Made by a program: the position numbers and the translations under genes. Shown piece by piece: positions 8,110 to 9,202 of a DNA stretch of 9,202 nt. The notes below the pieces were generated by a model that saw only the letters and a program-made list of their open reading frames with translations, was not told where the DNA came from and did not search any database. Position 1 is the stretch's first letter. The number at the start of each line of letters is the position of its first letter. Origin of the DNA: Myxococcales bacterium (GTDB lineage: Bacteria; Myxococcota; Polyangia; Polyangiales; Polyangiaceae); contig JAGQIY010000072.1 in the NCBI GenBank assembly GCA_020430865.1, positions 1-9,202 on the forward strand. Reading direction: 5' to 3'.

Positions 8110-9202
8110 ATGATCCAGAGCTTCCGCAACGCGACCCAGAGCTTCGTCATCTGGCTGATCCTCGGCGTCCTCGCCCTCGCCTTTGGCCTCTCCTTTGGCC
8201 TCCCGAGCGACGCGATCAGCCTCGGCGACGAGCCGATCGCCCGGATCCACGGGGACACGATCAAGGACGCCGACTACCAGTACCAGTACGTCGCGGTCAC
8301 CAACCTGATGATGCCGCGCTCGAAGATGGACCCCGAGTTCATGGAGCTGATGGGCTTCAAGGAGGAGGTCCTGGAGTCGGTGATCGAGCGCCGCCTCCTC
8401 GCCGAGGTCGCCGAAGAGGTCGGCTTCGGCGCGACCCAGGAGGACGCCGAGGAGCTGGTGCTCAAGGGCCACATGATCCTCCTCGGCGAGACCATCGATC
8501 TCCTCCGCGGCGACCAGTTCAACTACGACTGGTTCAAGAAGCGCTTCCTGCCGATCTTCGGGGTGACCGAGCCGAAGTACCTCGAGTACCAGCGCCAGGA
8601 GATCCTCGCCCGCACCGTCCGCGACCTCCTGACCTCGAGCACCCCGGTCTCCGAGGGCGAGCTCCGCGAGGCCTACGACAAGCGCTCAAACCAGCTCTCG
8701 CTCCGCTACGTCCGCTTCGAGGGCCGCAGCTACGCCGACCTCGTCGACCCCAGCGCCGAGGAGATCGACCGCTACATCGCCGATCACAAGGAGGAGCTGC
8801 AGAAGGCCTACGCCGCCCAGGGCGTCCGCTTCACCCGCCTGGGCAAGCAGGTCCGTCTCCGCTTCCTCCAGGTGAGCAAGCCCAAGGCCGCGAGCGGCGG
8901 CGACCCCGAGCAGGACAAGATCCTCGCCGACAAGGCGGCGCTCGAGCTGAAGGCCGCGCGGGCGAAGATCGACGAGGCCGCCCGCCGCCTCGGCGCCGGC
9001 GAGGAGCTCCGCGCGCTCGCCCGCGAGCTCTCGGACGACAAGGTCACCGCCCGCCGCGGCGGCGACTACGGCTGGGTCAGCGTCGAGGGGACCGGTTCGG
9101 GGCTCGAGCTCATCGTCGACGAGACCGCCAAGGGGCTCGAGGTCGGCGAGCCCTCGTCGGTGGTCGAGGGCGACGAGGCCTTCTACATCGTCCAGATCGA
9201 CG
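8110..9202 (+). CDS. PpiD/SurA-like membrane-anchored peptidyl-prolyl isomerase, C-terminus outside window
   Basis: The frame runs from the ATG to the last base with no stop: 364 codons visible, 3' end missing. The N-terminus MIQSFRNATQS followed by one membrane segment (about 12-31) matches the PpiD anchor, placing the rest in the periplasm. Residues 42-200 resemble the SurA/PpiD chaperone domain: a strand-turn such as IARIHGDTIKDADY (43-56), then LESVIERRLLAEVAEEVGF (88-106). A parvulin rotamase domain starts near 247 (VRLRFLQVSKP), contains LARELSDDKVTARRGGDYGWVS (303-324, with the parvulin GGD-x-GW motif) and continues to the edge. The role inferred is folding of outer-membrane or secreted proteins. 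GTG at 8104 is an in-frame alternative start; neither start has a well-placed ribosome binding site. Codon bias is extreme: only 8 of 364 codons end in A or T. The gene is divergent from mreB. It could be named ppiD, but I withhold the symbol because the end is unseen. Confidence 0.88.
   Translation, partial: MIQSFRNATQSFVIWLILGVLALAFGLSFGLPSDAISLGDEPIARIHGDTIKDADYQYQYVAVTNLMMPRSKMDPEFMELMGFKEEVLESVIERRLLAEVAEEVGFGATQEDAEELVLKGHMILLGETIDLLRGDQFNYDWFKKRFLPIFGVTEPKYLEYQRQEILARTVRDLLTSSTPVSEGELREAYDKRSNQLSLRYVRFEGRSYADLVDPSAEEIDRYIADHKEELQKAYAAQGVRFTRLGKQVRLRFLQVSKPKAASGGDPEQDKILADKAALELKAARAKIDEAARRLGAGEELRALARELSDDKVTARRGGDYGWVSVEGTGSGLELIVDETAKGLEVGEPSSVVEGDEAFYIVQID
8180..8202 (+). repeat. 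short tandem duplication in the ppiD-like membrane segment
   Basis: The 11-mer CCTTTGGCCTC occurs at 8180-8190 and again at 8192-8202, a 12-nt period that keeps frame and encodes FGL-S-FGL within the anchor. Both copies carry TTT, and these are the only TTT codons in the visible gene, which fits a recent slippage duplication. Confidence 0.6.

Noticed and set aside
8074..8472. minus-strand frames opposite the 5' part of the ppiD-like gene
   Set aside because: The plus-strand frame shows a membrane anchor, a chaperone-like domain and the parvulin motif. The minus frames are acidic/Leu-rich mirror sequences.

Overview
The window is GC-rich, with codons that mostly end in G or C. It carries the complete rod-shape (elongasome) cluster of a Gram-negative bacterium. 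The order mreB-mreC-mreD-mrdA-rodA, the style of the proteins and a neighbouring PpiD/SurA-like periplasmic foldase fit a deltaproteobacterial lineage, most likely Myxococcota. That placement rests on protein style and composition, not on a marker gene or a database search.

Layout from left to right. A plus-strand gene at 5-2062 encodes a polytopic GT-C-type membrane glycosyltransferase with an acidic, proline-rich N-terminal tail. It converges on rodA across a 110-base gap that holds a small hairpin. From 7769 down to 2173 the minus strand reads mreB, mreC, mreD, mrdA (PBP2) and rodA. The junctions are tight: a 96-nt gap (mreB-mreC), 3 nt (mreC-mreD), a 4-nt overlap (mreD-mrdA) and 21 nt (mrdA-rodA). 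A 340-base divergent intergenic region (7770-8109) follows. It holds an AT-rich island, a possible 55-codon leader ORF and a GC-rich hairpin. From 8110 to the right edge an open plus-strand frame with no stop encodes a membrane-anchored peptidyl-prolyl isomerase whose C-terminus lies outside the window.

How the genes work together. MreB filaments under the inner membrane organise MreC and MreD, which activate and position the RodA glycosyltransferase and PBP2 transpeptidase pair that inserts new lateral-wall peptidoglycan. The PpiD-like protein would help outer-membrane and periplasmic proteins fold. The GT-C protein probably moves a sugar from a lipid carrier to a periplasmic acceptor of unknown identity. 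No regulatory link between these two flanking genes and the elongasome is visible.

I see no obviously new multigene system. The strongest anomaly is a sharp codon-usage change inside mreB near 7380. Codons 14-130 contain no A/T-ending codon, while 24 of the remaining 213 do. The extreme bias continues into the ppiD-like gene on the right. This could mark recombination within mreB or a chimeric assembly join. Lesser points are substitutions in usually invariant motifs of MreB and RodA.
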